NCBI GenBank assembly: GCA_003486675.1
Contig: DNGG01000217.1
Coordinates: 1 to 7,611 of the forward strand
From: Cyanobacteria bacterium UBA11372
Lineage (GTDB): Bacteria > Cyanobacteriota > Cyanobacteriia > Cyanobacteriales > Aerosakkonemataceae
DNA length: 7,611 nucleotides
Reading direction: 5' to 3'
Part shown: positions 1 to 6,101 of the stretch, one piece after another
How the letters are laid out: every line of letters begins with the position of its first letter
Numbering within the stretch: the stretch's first letter is position 1
Translations under genes and position numbers: made by a program
The notes under the pieces: model-generated
What the model was told of the DNA's origin: nothing
Databases searched by the model: none
Seen by the model: only the letters and a program-made list of their open reading frames with translations

Positions 1-1191
1 ATTGGCGACCAATTCTACCCTTGTCTCAATTACGTCCTCTCCAAAAAGGATGCCGTGTTAATTGGTGGCAATATGGAAGGTGAAACGCCAGCAGAATTAG
101 TCGAAGAATTTCAATTATCTATCCAACAGCACCACCGACTTAAAGCTAAAGAAGGTAAAAGAACCACCAAAAAAATGGTTTATCACGCTTCTTTGAGCGT
201 GCCAACTGGACAAAAGCTTTCTGACAAGACCTGGCAATCTATCAGTGCCGATTACCTACTGGACATGGGGTTTGACGACAATCAATATGTGCTGGTACGT
301 CACGGGGATACGCAGCACGACCACTGTCATATTGTTGCCTGTCGTCTGAAATTAAACGGTAGTGTTGTCAATACTTCTTGGAACTTCTATCGCGCTCAAA
401 AAGTACTGCGCCAATTAGAAATTGCTTATCACTTAGACCCTGTGCCTAGTAGTTGGGAAATAGAACGAACTGCACCCAGCACCGGACAAATGCGACGGAT
501 GATGAAGGAACAAGTGCGATACGAACAAGGCTTGCGTTTGCTACCTCCAATTGAACCTGTAAATCGGCGACTGCAACATATAATTGATCGGGAAAGCGCC
601 AAGCAGCCTACTTTAACTCAACTGGTGAAAAGACTTAGAAACTCTGGGGTTGAGGTGTTACCGAAAATTAGCGAAACTGGGATAATTCAAGGACTAACCT
701 TTGAATTAGAAGGAATTAGATTTCCCGGCTACAAGTTAGGACGAGCTTATTCTTTACCAGGACTGCAAAAATATCGGGGAATCCATTTTGAACCAGAACT
801 AGACATAGTTGCGTTGCAATTAACAAATAGGGGGACTGATAACACACACACATCTACAGAATTCATCGACGAGTTTGAAGTCCAGCAGCAGCGAACCCAA
901 ATAGTAGCGCCTATCGTAGCTGCTTATTTGGCTAGTTTGAATTGTACCCGGATGAGGGGTAACCATTATTCTGCTTATTGGGAACAGCGTCAATTGGTGC
1001 TAGTTCGCTATAGTGATGGGACACAGTTGATGAGAGCTACGTATGTGGAAGGGGAATGGGAATCAGTAGAGATTTCGCAACTGAGCGCAGAAGATGTCAA
1101 GCACTTTGAGCAATTTATTCCCATCATCGGGCAGATCGAGGAATTGGAGCAATGCGCTTGCGATCGCCAACAAAGCGTTGAAATTGATTAG
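1..1191 (+). CDS. Relaxase/mobilisation nuclease (PF03432 type), 5' end outside window
   Basis: This DNA relaxase would nick a plasmid origin of transfer and stay attached to the 5' end during conjugal mobilisation. The frame is open from base 1. The first residues (GDQFYPCLNYVLSKKDA, then LIGGNM) match the start of PF03432 relaxases, so the GTG at 55 is internal and only about ten codons are missing upstream. Counting from base 1, the metal-binding motif HGDTQHDHCHIV spans residues 101-112, with H101, D103, H106, H108 and H110 as the HxDxxHxH-type signature. Y11 in LNYVL is the likely nicking tyrosine, by family inference. The C-terminal half lacks recognisable motifs. The 396 visible residues suit a compact mobilisation relaxase without a fused primase or helicase. 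It ends at TAG next to a HIP1 octamer (1160). A MobC-like accessory gene or oriT, if present, should lie upstream of the window. Confidence 0.9.
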   Translation: MGDQFYPCLNYVLSKKDAVLIGGNMEGETPAELVEEFQLSIQQHHRLKAKEGKRTTKKMVYHASLSVPTGQKLSDKTWQSISADYLLDMGFDDNQYVLVRHGDTQHDHCHIVACRLKLNGSVVNTSWNFYRAQKVLRQLEIAYHLDPVPSSWEIERTAPSTGQMRRMMKEQVRYEQGLRLLPPIEPVNRRLQHIIDRESAKQPTLTQLVKRLRNSGVEVLPKISETGIIQGLTFELEGIRFPGYKLGRAYSLPGLQKYRGIHFEPELDIVALQLTNRGTDNTHTSTEFIDEFEVQQQRTQIVAPIVAAYLASLNCTRMRGNHYSAYWEQRQLVLVRYSDGTQLMRATYVEGEWESVEISQLSAEDVKHFEQFIPIIGQIEELEQCACDRQQSVEID

Positions 1192-1210
1192 TTAATACTG
1201 ACGAACAACC

Positions 1211-1384
1211 ATGACACAAGAATACATTTTTGAACAAAGCAGTGGCAACGTATTCGCTGAGTTTCAACGGTTTAGCGAGGGCAAACTACTGATTTTCCTC
1301 AAGCGACTCGATACAGAAATTACTTTGCATCTTCGCCCTCGTAATGGGGGAAATCAATCGGCTGAAACTGTGATATTGCTCTAG
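1211..1384 (+). pseudogene. Remnant of an XRE/HigA-like antitoxin with the HTH deleted
   Basis: This 57-codon ORF starts at ATG 1211, 20 bases after the relaxase, without a clear ribosome binding site. Its first 16 residues (MTQEYIFEQSSGNVFA) look like the N-terminus of small cyanobacterial XRE proteins that usually continue SSGNVFADLG. The next segment (FQRFSEGKLLIFLKRLD, then EITLHLRPR) looks like the C-terminus of the same family, where a FS..KL..FL.RL pattern is followed by a beta strand and a proline-basic end. The roughly 50 residues expected between them, which carry the helix-turn-helix, are absent, and the two ends are joined in frame at about residues 16-17. I read this as an internally deleted antitoxin gene. 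No HigB-like toxin is visible beside it. It could instead be a genuine small protein. The family assignment is from memory of the pattern, not a search. Confidence 0.45.
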
Positions 1385-1439
1385 GGGTTGATGAAAGCGG
1401 ATGGTAATGTCGTTCGTGAGTGTATCCGCATCTTGGTAA

Positions 1440-1474
1440 ATGCGATCGCTCGATAGTTTGAGTAGCGATCGCAT
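1440..1474. repeat. Inverted repeat built from two HIP1 octamers
   Basis: ATGCGATCGCT at 1440-1450 is repeated inverted as AGCGATCGCAT at 1464-1474, giving perfect 11-base arms around a 13-base loop. Each arm contains a GCGATCGC octamer, so 8 of the 11 bases are expected whenever two HIP1 sites lie close together. No T-run follows on either strand, so it is a poor intrinsic terminator. It sits in the non-coding junction between the antitoxin remnant and the minus-strand small ORF. Confidence 0.6.
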
Positions 1475-1489
1475 CCACAAATCGCGAGA

Positions 1490-1774
1490 CTAATTTAACT
1501 TTTGCTGCTTGGTAGATTTAACTGGAGTATGAGGAAGCGATCGCCTTGCCATCGCTGCCTTTCGATCGGATTGCTGGCGATCGCGCAAACACCGATTTGT
1601 CGGTTCTTCCTTGTCTGCTTCACTCGGCTCTTCTGTCTGCAAGGCAGTCAGAATTTGAAAGCACAGTCGCAGCAGGAAAAGCAAAAATCCTGCTTGGGGA
1701 TTGAGCCAGGTGGCAACACCGACTACGGCAAACTCGATTACTGTGAGCAATTTCTTTTTGTTGGACAGTTTCAT
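1490..1774 (-). CDS. Possible small membrane protein, unknown function
   Basis: This is a 94-codon minus-strand ORF. The N-terminus MKLSNKKKLL is basic. Residues about 11-45 are strongly hydrophobic (TVIEFAVVGVATWL, the turn NPQAG, then FLLFLLRLCFQILTAL), consistent with one long or two short membrane segments. The C-terminal half is charged and carries two HIP1 octamers in its DNA, so the last 40 residues may simply be open by chance. Its ATG overlaps the TGA of a short upstream minus-strand ORF as ATGA, and GGAGGAG lies 20 bases upstream, inside that ORF, so translation by coupling is possible. I do not recognise the family. The opposite strand is also open here for 93 codons but shows no protein-like features. 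Codons in the hydrophobic part read naturally, so this strand is preferred. Confidence 0.35.
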   Translation of the reverse strand: MKLSNKKKLLTVIEFAVVGVATWLNPQAGFLLFLLRLCFQILTALQTEEPSEADKEEPTNRCLRDRQQSDRKAAMARRSLPHTPVKSTKQQKLN

Positions 1775-1857
1775 GAGGAGTAGCTTGAAATCAACTCCTC
1801 CAGCATCGTCAGAGCTTGCATGATAAGTTGTGCATGATTTTCGTGAGTTGCATGAGT
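1771..1857 (-). other. Short coding-like tail overlapping the small membrane ORF
   Basis: A minus-strand frame ending TGA at 1773-1771 encodes THATHENHAQLIMQALTMLE then ELISSYSS. It reads like the end of a real small protein and overlaps the next ATG as ATGA, an arrangement typical of coupled genes. No convincing start is present. The first in-frame ATG that does not invade the plus-strand NACHT gene is at 1821, which would give 16 residues. It may be a leader peptide or the end of a gene whose front was replaced when the NACHT gene arrived. Confidence 0.25.
1817..1855. promoter_or_regulatory. Three TGCATGA repeats upstream of the NACHT gene
   Basis: TGCATGA occurs at 1817-1823, 1831-1837 and 1849-1855, all in the same direction and 45-83 bases before the NACHT start at 1900. 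TGCATG differs from its own complement only at the edges, so each copy could be half of a regulator site. An AT-rich stretch with TAGAAT at 1864-1869 follows, but no -35/-10 pair with good spacing is visible. The same bases encode the minus-strand HATHENHA residues, so the repetition may instead come from coding sequence. Confidence 0.3.
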
Positions 1858-1899
1858 TAAAACTAGAATAGAAAAATATTCAAGATTTTCAGTTTTCCT

Positions 1900-2631
1900 A
1901 TGGCTGGGCGATCGCTCCGAGCATCCGCAACAGGTATTCAAATCATCCGCAAAGCTATTAAGCACAATGATTGGAAACAAGATGAACTTAAGGACGAGCT
2001 TGGACTCAAAACCCGTCAGCCGATTACCCGACTCTTAGCAGGGGAACCCATTGAACGCTCAACATTTGAGGAGTTGTGTCATCTGCTGGATCTAGAGGTT
2101 AAAGATGTGGCTGTCCCTGAAACAGAACAACCTGAACAACCCAGGGATATTGATGCGTTAGTTCAACAAGTGCAATCGCGCCTACTACCTTTCATCACTG
2201 CCTCAGATAGCCCCATTGGCACAATGAGAATGTTGTCGGTGAATCGACCTGTGCCAGTGGATAAAATTTACATTGACCTGAATGTGTTAGAACAATTGAG
2301 TTGTTCATCTCATTTTTCTGACTGGCGGCAGAAGTTTGACCCAGACAATCGTCATGACTTTGATCGCTTGGGTTTGGGTAGGGTCAGAGATCGACGAGTG
2401 GAGGCGCTTTCAGCCGTCAAAGATTACCCAAAATTGATGGTGTTGGGTAAACCGGGAGCGGGAAAGACAACGTTGCTCAAATCGTTGGCAGTGGAGTGCA
2501 TTCAGCCAGAGACAAAGTTATTTGCAGATCTAGTACCGCTGTTTGTGACGTTGCGGGAGTTTGCGAAAGAGGCAAGCAAAACGCAGTCGTGGAAGTTGCT
2601 GGATTATTTGACATGGTTATTAGCAGAGTGA
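1900..2631 (+). CDS. HTH-NACHT NTPase, N-terminal part (HTH and Walker A), ends at premature TGA
   Basis: This is the front of an NLR-like NACHT NTPase of a cyanobacterial type, related to the bNACHT anti-phage proteins. Residues about 1-70 form a helix-turn-helix-like domain (MAGRSLRAS, then GLKTRQPITRLLAGEPIERS). Residues about 75-145 are a linker. The segment LGLGRVRDRRVEAL at 157-170 typically precedes the NTPase in this family, and the Walker A loop GKPGAGKTT is at 183-191 with K189 as the phosphate-binding lysine. The frame stops at TGA 2629-2631 after residue 243, yet the same frame beyond the stop continues directly into Walker B. Alone this product lacks Walker B, the sensor elements and the C-terminal domain, so it could bind at most part of a nucleotide site. 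The ATG is chosen because MAGRSLRAS is the usual start of this type. No ribosome binding site is visible. Confidence 0.85.
   Translation: MAGRSLRASATGIQIIRKAIKHNDWKQDELKDELGLKTRQPITRLLAGEPIERSTFEELCHLLDLEVKDVAVPETEQPEQPRDIDALVQQVQSRLLPFITASDSPIGTMRMLSVNRPVPVDKIYIDLNVLEQLSCSSHFSDWRQKFDPDNRHDFDRLGLGRVRDRRVEALSAVKDYPKLMVLGKPGAGKTTLLKSLAVECIQPETKLFADLVPLFVTLREFAKEASKTQSWKLLDYLTWLLAE
2629..2631 (+). other. In-frame TGA interrupting the NACHT domain
   Basis: The codons run GCA GAG TGA TGG AAC GGA TGC GAT, and the reading frame is intact on both sides with no shift. Family members normally have an uninterrupted stretch from the helix after Walker A to the [AE]QIL..GR.LVLLDGLDEV segment, and here that segment is perfectly kept after the stop. 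A single C-to-T change in CGA (Arg) or a change in another one-step codon would explain it. A sequencing error and low-level readthrough are alternatives. Confidence 0.85.
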
Positions 2632-3477
2632 TGGAACGGATGCGATCGCGCCAGTGCAGAACAGATTTTAACGCAGGGGCGATCGTTGGTCTTGCTGGAT
2701 GGTTTGGATGAAGTACGTCCAAATGATTTAGAGAATGTGCTTGATGCAGTGCGAGAGTTTGGATACCGCGTCAACAGATTGGTCATTACCTGCCGCACCC
2801 AAAGCCAGCAATATATGGACGGTTTTACCGATGTGGAAGTAGCTGACTTTACACCGCAACAGGTTGATCGATTTGTGGATAACTGGTTCACAATTGTGGA
2901 TTCAGGTTCTCAAGTATCGCTTGCTCCCCAGTTACAGCAGCAACTTCGACAAACAGAGAACCAAGCCATTGCGGAACTTGCCGTTACACCTGTCTTGCTG
3001 AATTTGATTTGTGTAGTGTTTCAGGATCGGCAAGGCAACCTACCCGAAAAACGCTTTCAACTTTATGACCATGCAATGCGTCTGTTATTAGAGCGATTGA
3101 AAAGACAACCCATTGATGAGACATTAGACTTTGCTGCCAAAGAGAAGTTTTTAGCAGAACTAGCATTCATGCTATTTCAGAACAATGACTATTTCCCAGA
3201 AGAACAAACTCTAGCAGAATTTATTGAAAGGTACTTTGGATATGACCGCTTTGCCGCTAGAAAAATTCTGGAAATATTTGAAACAGAAACCGGACTGCTA
3301 ATCGAACGTTCCGCAGGCTATTGGTCATTTTCTCATTTGACATTTCATGAATATTTCACTGTGAGTAAGATTCTTGAGTGGGAAGATTCAGATATCAGAC
3401 AACACTTGAAACGCTATATCTTAGAAAAACGTTGGCATAACGTATTTTATCTGATTTCGGAGCGAACTAAGTTATGA
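2632..3477 (+). pseudogene. NACHT NTPase, central part (Walker B to winged-helix region), in-frame continuation
   Basis: This continues the same frame as the preceding piece after its TGA. The first ATG-like restart is TTG at 2686, which falls exactly on Walker B, so a separately started protein would begin inside the domain. Counting from that TTG, residues 2-10 are VLLDGLDEV (Walker B with the NACHT-type D-x-x-D-E), residues 32-38 are LVITCRT (sensor 1 region), residues 101-113 are TPVLLNLICVVFQ, and residues 214-223 are SFSHLTFHEY (the conserved histidine motif of this family). It then reaches the RWHNVFYLISER segment, where family members pass into their C-terminal helical domain. Here the frame ends at TGA 3475-3477, overlapping the next ATG. 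Without readthrough or reinitiation at 2629 this part is not made as a functional NTPase. No ribosome binding site precedes 2686. Confidence 0.8.
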
Positions 3478-4430
3478 ATATGAATAATGATGAATATCTG
3501 CTATCGATGAAGCAAGCAATTGATGAATCGATTAAAGAAGATGAGAAAATTCAACAATTTCTAGTATGGTTGCATCAAAAAACAGCCTCACTTTGTTCTC
3601 CTTATCAAGAAGCTGCCTTGAGAGCATTTTATTGTGATGTCGTTGAAGGGACAAGTATTAATAGTGAAATATCTCGTCGAATGCTCGACAGTAATTTGGC
3701 TAAAGATATCGATGATTTTAGAGAAATAGCCAATCAATTTATTTATTTATGGGATAATGACAATCCTGTTGAAAGATGGGTTTACGAGATGGAGTCAAGG
3801 GAGCCAGCCTACAGCCGTTTTCCTGAGATTAATTTTAAGAGATTGATAGATAGGGTTGACACATCACCTAATGTAGATATAGTGATAGATAGAAATCTTG
3901 CTCTTGCTTGTAAGTGGGAAACGGGGAGGAAAATATATTTAAGTCAAGCGATTGCTTTGCTAATTAGAGAAGCTGATGGTATTTTCAATAAAGAACTTAG
4001 GGATTTTATGATGCAGCTTGATATGCTTAATTATCGAAAAAAATTTAATACAATTAAGTATGAAATAAGACTAGACCAATGGAGTAAAAGGCTAAGTTCA
4101 TGCTTATCTCAATATCGGAATCTAAAGCTTGATTGGCAGTTTAGTGATGAACAAAAGCAACTGCTGAATAAATACTATGCCGCTAATAAGCTATTAGTAG
4201 ATTTACTTCAAGAAAATCATGCCAGCCCAGAAGTGCAAAAGGAAATTCAAGATACGTTGTTATTGCCTATTGTTGAAATCGAAAGGCGTAAAAGTGGTAT
4301 TACTAAAAAATTACTCTCAATAAAGATCGATTTTTATACAAAAACTCTGTTGTACTCTTCCTTATTAATAGCTTTAATCTTGTACATAGTTTTCATTACT
4401 GTCTTTAAGCACTATATATGGATTTTATAA
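3474..4430 (+). CDS. Detached NACHT C-terminal helical domain with a C-terminal membrane helix
   Basis: This 318-residue ORF overlaps the previous frame by ATGA. Its N-terminus is not a natural domain start: residues 6-50 (DEYLLSMKQAIDESI, IQQFLVWLHQK, YQEAALRAFYCD) match the helices that follow RW.EVF.L in full-length cyanobacterial NACHT proteins. Residues about 216-269 (LKLDWQFSDEQKQLLNKYY, ANKLLVDLLQ, TLLLPIVEIE) match the usual end of these proteins. It is therefore the C-terminal domain of the same protein, placed one frame away. Residues about 291-311 form a hydrophobic helix (LLYSSLLIALILYIVFITV) close to the C-terminus, suggesting a tail anchor or a membrane-acting effector. The DNA is visibly more AT-rich than the NTPase part. 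Two readings are possible: a frameshift of an originally single protein, or a real two-protein split with coupled translation. The first seems more likely because the join is inside a domain. Confidence 0.75.
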   Translation: MNMNNDEYLLSMKQAIDESIKEDEKIQQFLVWLHQKTASLCSPYQEAALRAFYCDVVEGTSINSEISRRMLDSNLAKDIDDFREIANQFIYLWDNDNPVERWVYEMESREPAYSRFPEINFKRLIDRVDTSPNVDIVIDRNLALACKWETGRKIYLSQAIALLIREADGIFNKELRDFMMQLDMLNYRKKFNTIKYEIRLDQWSKRLSSCLSQYRNLKLDWQFSDEQKQLLNKYYAANKLLVDLLQENHASPEVQKEIQDTLLLPIVEIERRKSGITKKLLSIKIDFYTKTLLYSSLLIALILYIVFITVFKHYIWIL

Positions 4431-4619
4431 ATTGATTTGTTAATCGATCGCCCGCTTATTACAATCAAAGCAATTCCTATCCTCACATCACCGAAGTATG
4501 CAAATTATCTTAGAAGCCCCCCGATACCTTTGGCAAAAAAATGCGACAATTGGACGATCACCTTTTTGATAGGTTGGCTTGTTGATGAGGCGATCGCAAC
4601 AGAAAGTGACTAGTGACTC
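4431..4619. other. Non-coding spacer with a tandem AGTGACT and one HIP1 site
   Basis: No supported gene lies between the NACHT C-terminal gene and the convergent Uma2 gene. A 23-codon ORF starts at ATG 4498 but has no family features. AGTGACT is duplicated in tandem at 4605-4611 and 4612-4618, just outside the Uma2 stop, and HIP1 lies at 4590-4597. No clear terminator hairpin is seen despite the convergent genes. Confidence 0.4.
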
Positions 4620-5187
4620 CTAAAAATCCCACTCTTCAAACAAGTCTGCAACAGCCATCGAAAACCCTGGAACTACCACTTCACCGTCTAACATGTCTTG
4701 AGGACGAAGGAAGCGATCTGGTTCGGGAGAATGGTAAACCAACAGGTATTTTTCATCAGGATGAATCACCCACACTAAACGAGTGTCATTCTCAAAATAT
4801 TCCACAATTTTTTCGTGAAGTTCCTCAACCGTATTGTTAGGTGAAAGAATTTCAACAGCTAGATCGGGGGAACCTTGAAAGAAACCGCGTGGGGGACGCT
4901 TTAAACCCTTGAGTCGTTCTTTAGCCACAAAAGAAACAGGACTGCGATCGCTTATTCCCATTCTTCAAAGTGAAAGCTGTACTGGAATCGCAGACAATTC
5001 CCAATTTATGCTCTCGCACGTAGATTGCCAGAAAGCCACCTAACAATGAGCCAATTCCACCATGTTCCATTCCTGAATTGCCCATATCCACAAGTTCTCC
5101 ATTCACCAACTCATAGCGATATCCGTCTTCGGACAAAGCCATAAATTCCTCATCCGTCCAAACCTTTTTCTCGGTGGAGATTGTCAC
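4620..5187 (-). pseudogene. Uma2-family PD-(D/E)XK nuclease, frameshifted
   Basis: Two minus-strand frames together make one Uma2 (DUF820) protein of about 188 residues, the usual family length. The first frame starts at GTG 5187, with a perfect AGGAGG at 5201-5196 eight bases upstream. It encodes the N-terminal half: WTDEEFMALSEDGYRYELV, NGELVDM, then the HGGIGSLLGGFLAIYV helix. It leaves frame after LKNGNKRS at the HIP1 octamer 4944-4951 and stops at 4921. The second frame takes over at SFVAKERLKGL and carries PDLAVEILSPNNTVEELHEK (catalytic D and E region), VWVIHPDEKYLLVY and the C-terminal GFSMAVADLFEEWDF. The joint length is 568 bases, one more than 189 codons, so a net one-base insertion fits. 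The family is restriction-endonuclease-like and much expanded in cyanobacteria, often as unassigned single genes. As written the protein is truncated and lacks the catalytic core. Confidence 0.85.
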
Positions 5188-5277
5188 AATTCAAGCCTCC
5201 TGAGATGTTTCCGCATCGCTGCTTCTAGTTTGGCACTAAAAACGCCAGAACGCTCGCCGGATACAATAAAAATAATC
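5185..5277 (-). other. Coding-like remnant upstream of and overlapping the Uma2 start
   Basis: The minus-strand frame ending TGA at 5186-5184 reads SGERSGVFSAKLEAAMRKHL then RRLEL. The TGA overlaps the GTG start of the Uma2 gene (GTGA), as in coupled gene pairs. A stop lies only about 30 codons upstream and there is no good start, so it looks like the last part of a lost small gene. I do not recognise the family. The next 75 bases up to the XRE gene show nothing else. Confidence 0.25.
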
Positions 5278-5353
5278 TATTGAGGGTAATCCTTCTCTCA
5301 AAGGTCGCTACCTAACGGCAGCACCAAGAAGCTAACCTTTAACAAACACTGAT

Positions 5354-5947
5354 TCAGAGGTCAATTTGGCTACCATTAAACTGCAACGACACAATATTTT
5401 GCAGTTCTTCTTCAGTCCAGCGCACGCTAGGCGATTTCCATAACTCCATCGCCAAATCGCATATTTCTGACTCTGTTGGCATGTCTTCCTCAATTAGTTG
5501 AATCAGTCTATCAACCGCTATTTGCGTATCGCGAGAAAGAAACAAAAGTCCCTGCCAGGGATGGCGGTTTTTGATTTCGATCTGGAGCAGCTTCGATAGG
5601 GTTGGTGTTTCATAAGGTGGCAAGCGATACCATCCAGTTTCAGGGTCTAAATATTCAGCTGCAATATCTGAGAGCTGATCCGACGTAAAAGGCCGATTTG
5701 TCAGGGGATGCGTGACAAACTCGAGGGCAGCAATTCCCATCACCAAATTGTGGGCTACTTTGTGCTTGCCCGATTCGATGTGGCTAATGGTCACGTCAGT
5801 GACGTTGCACTCCGGCATGGAACGAGTGAGCGACAGCGCTTGCATTAAGTCTCGGACATATCTTTGGCTCCAACCTCGCTCGTTACGCGCTTTCCTAATT
5901 GCCCTTCCTAAAACCTTTAACCCGTTGTCCGTCCAAAATTTCTCCAA
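5354..5947 (-). CDS. XRE-family helix-turn-helix transcriptional regulator
   Basis: This 197-residue DNA-binding regulator has a Cro/C1-type HTH at residues about 12-78: LGRAIRKARNERGWSQRYV (helices 1-2), an insert with two extra turns (residues 36-50), the recognition segment DVTISHIESGKHKV (51-64) and NLVMGIAALEFV. The rest (residues 85-197) is a mostly helical domain I do not recognise. The start is TTG 5947 (MEKFWTDNGLK), with AAGGGAG at 5964-5958 ten bases upstream. A perfect AGGAGG lies further up (5974-5969), and the nearby ATG at 5954 is in another frame. Removing one G from the GGG at 5949-5951 region of the coding strand would join that ATG to this frame as M-V-L-E-K-F, so a one-base error or mutation at the very start is possible. 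It is divergent from the 6217 gene, and paired palindromes in the spacer are its likely operators, which suggests autoregulation. Confidence 0.8.
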   Translation of the reverse strand: MEKFWTDNGLKVLGRAIRKARNERGWSQRYVRDLMQALSLTRSMPECNVTDVTISHIESGKHKVAHNLVMGIAALEFVTHPLTNRPFTSDQLSDIAAEYLDPETGWYRLPPYETPTLSKLLQIEIKNRHPWQGLLFLSRDTQIAVDRLIQLIEEDMPTESEICDLAMELWKSPSVRWTEEELQNIVSLQFNGSQIDL

Positions 5948-6041
5948 AACCCATATTCTCCCTTGCGACCTCCTTTACTATTTCAGCCAGAAAATTGGCG
6001 CTAAACCCCATCCTCCGTAGAAATGGCTTGATGAACGGTAC

Positions 6042-6059
6042 TGCAAAGTTAACTTTGCA
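6042..6059. promoter_or_regulatory. 18-base perfect palindrome, operator candidate 1
   Basis: TGCAAAGTTAACTTTGCA reads the same on both strands. A second copy with one change lies at 6083-6100, 41 bases away start to start, about four turns of B-form DNA. Both lie between the divergent XRE gene (5947) and the gene at 6217. The symmetry and spacing fit dimer binding by an HTH regulator. Confidence 0.65.
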
Positions 6060-6064
6060 CAAAT

Positions 6065-6101
6065 TTGACAGAATTTACCCTTTGCAAAGCTAACTTTGCA
6101 A
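6065..6101. promoter_or_regulatory. Candidate divergent promoters between the palindromes
   Basis: On the minus strand, TTGCAA (6101-6096) and TAAATT (6077-6072) are 18 bases apart and would drive the XRE gene. The -35 would lie inside operator 2 and the -10 just before operator 1, which suits repression. On the plus strand a perfect TTGACA is at 6065-6070, but the only -10-like hexamer (TAACTT, 6091-6096) is too far at 20 bases. These are sequence matches only. Confidence 0.3.

Noticed and set aside
1286..1480. 64-codon minus-strand ORF containing TNDITIRFHQPLEQ
   Set aside because: It runs opposite to the antitoxin remnant, has no recognisable family pattern, and is partly made of HIP1 repeats.
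1502..1783. 93-codon plus-strand ORF over the minus-strand small membrane ORF
   Set aside because: It has no ribosome binding site, a low-complexity composition rich in Cys, Gln and Arg, and looks like an antisense shadow over HIP1-rich DNA.
2477..2891. Overlapping ORFs on both strands across the NACHT Walker region
   Set aside because: All are out of frame with the well-supported NACHT reading and lack protein-like patterns.
3468..3477. Programmed -1 frameshift site at the NACHT junction
   Set aside because: No X-XXY-YYZ slippery heptamer is present just before the stop, so frameshifting in the usual manner is not supported.
4613..4840. 75-codon plus-strand ORF
   Set aside because: It is antisense to the second half of the Uma2 gene, whose motifs are clear.
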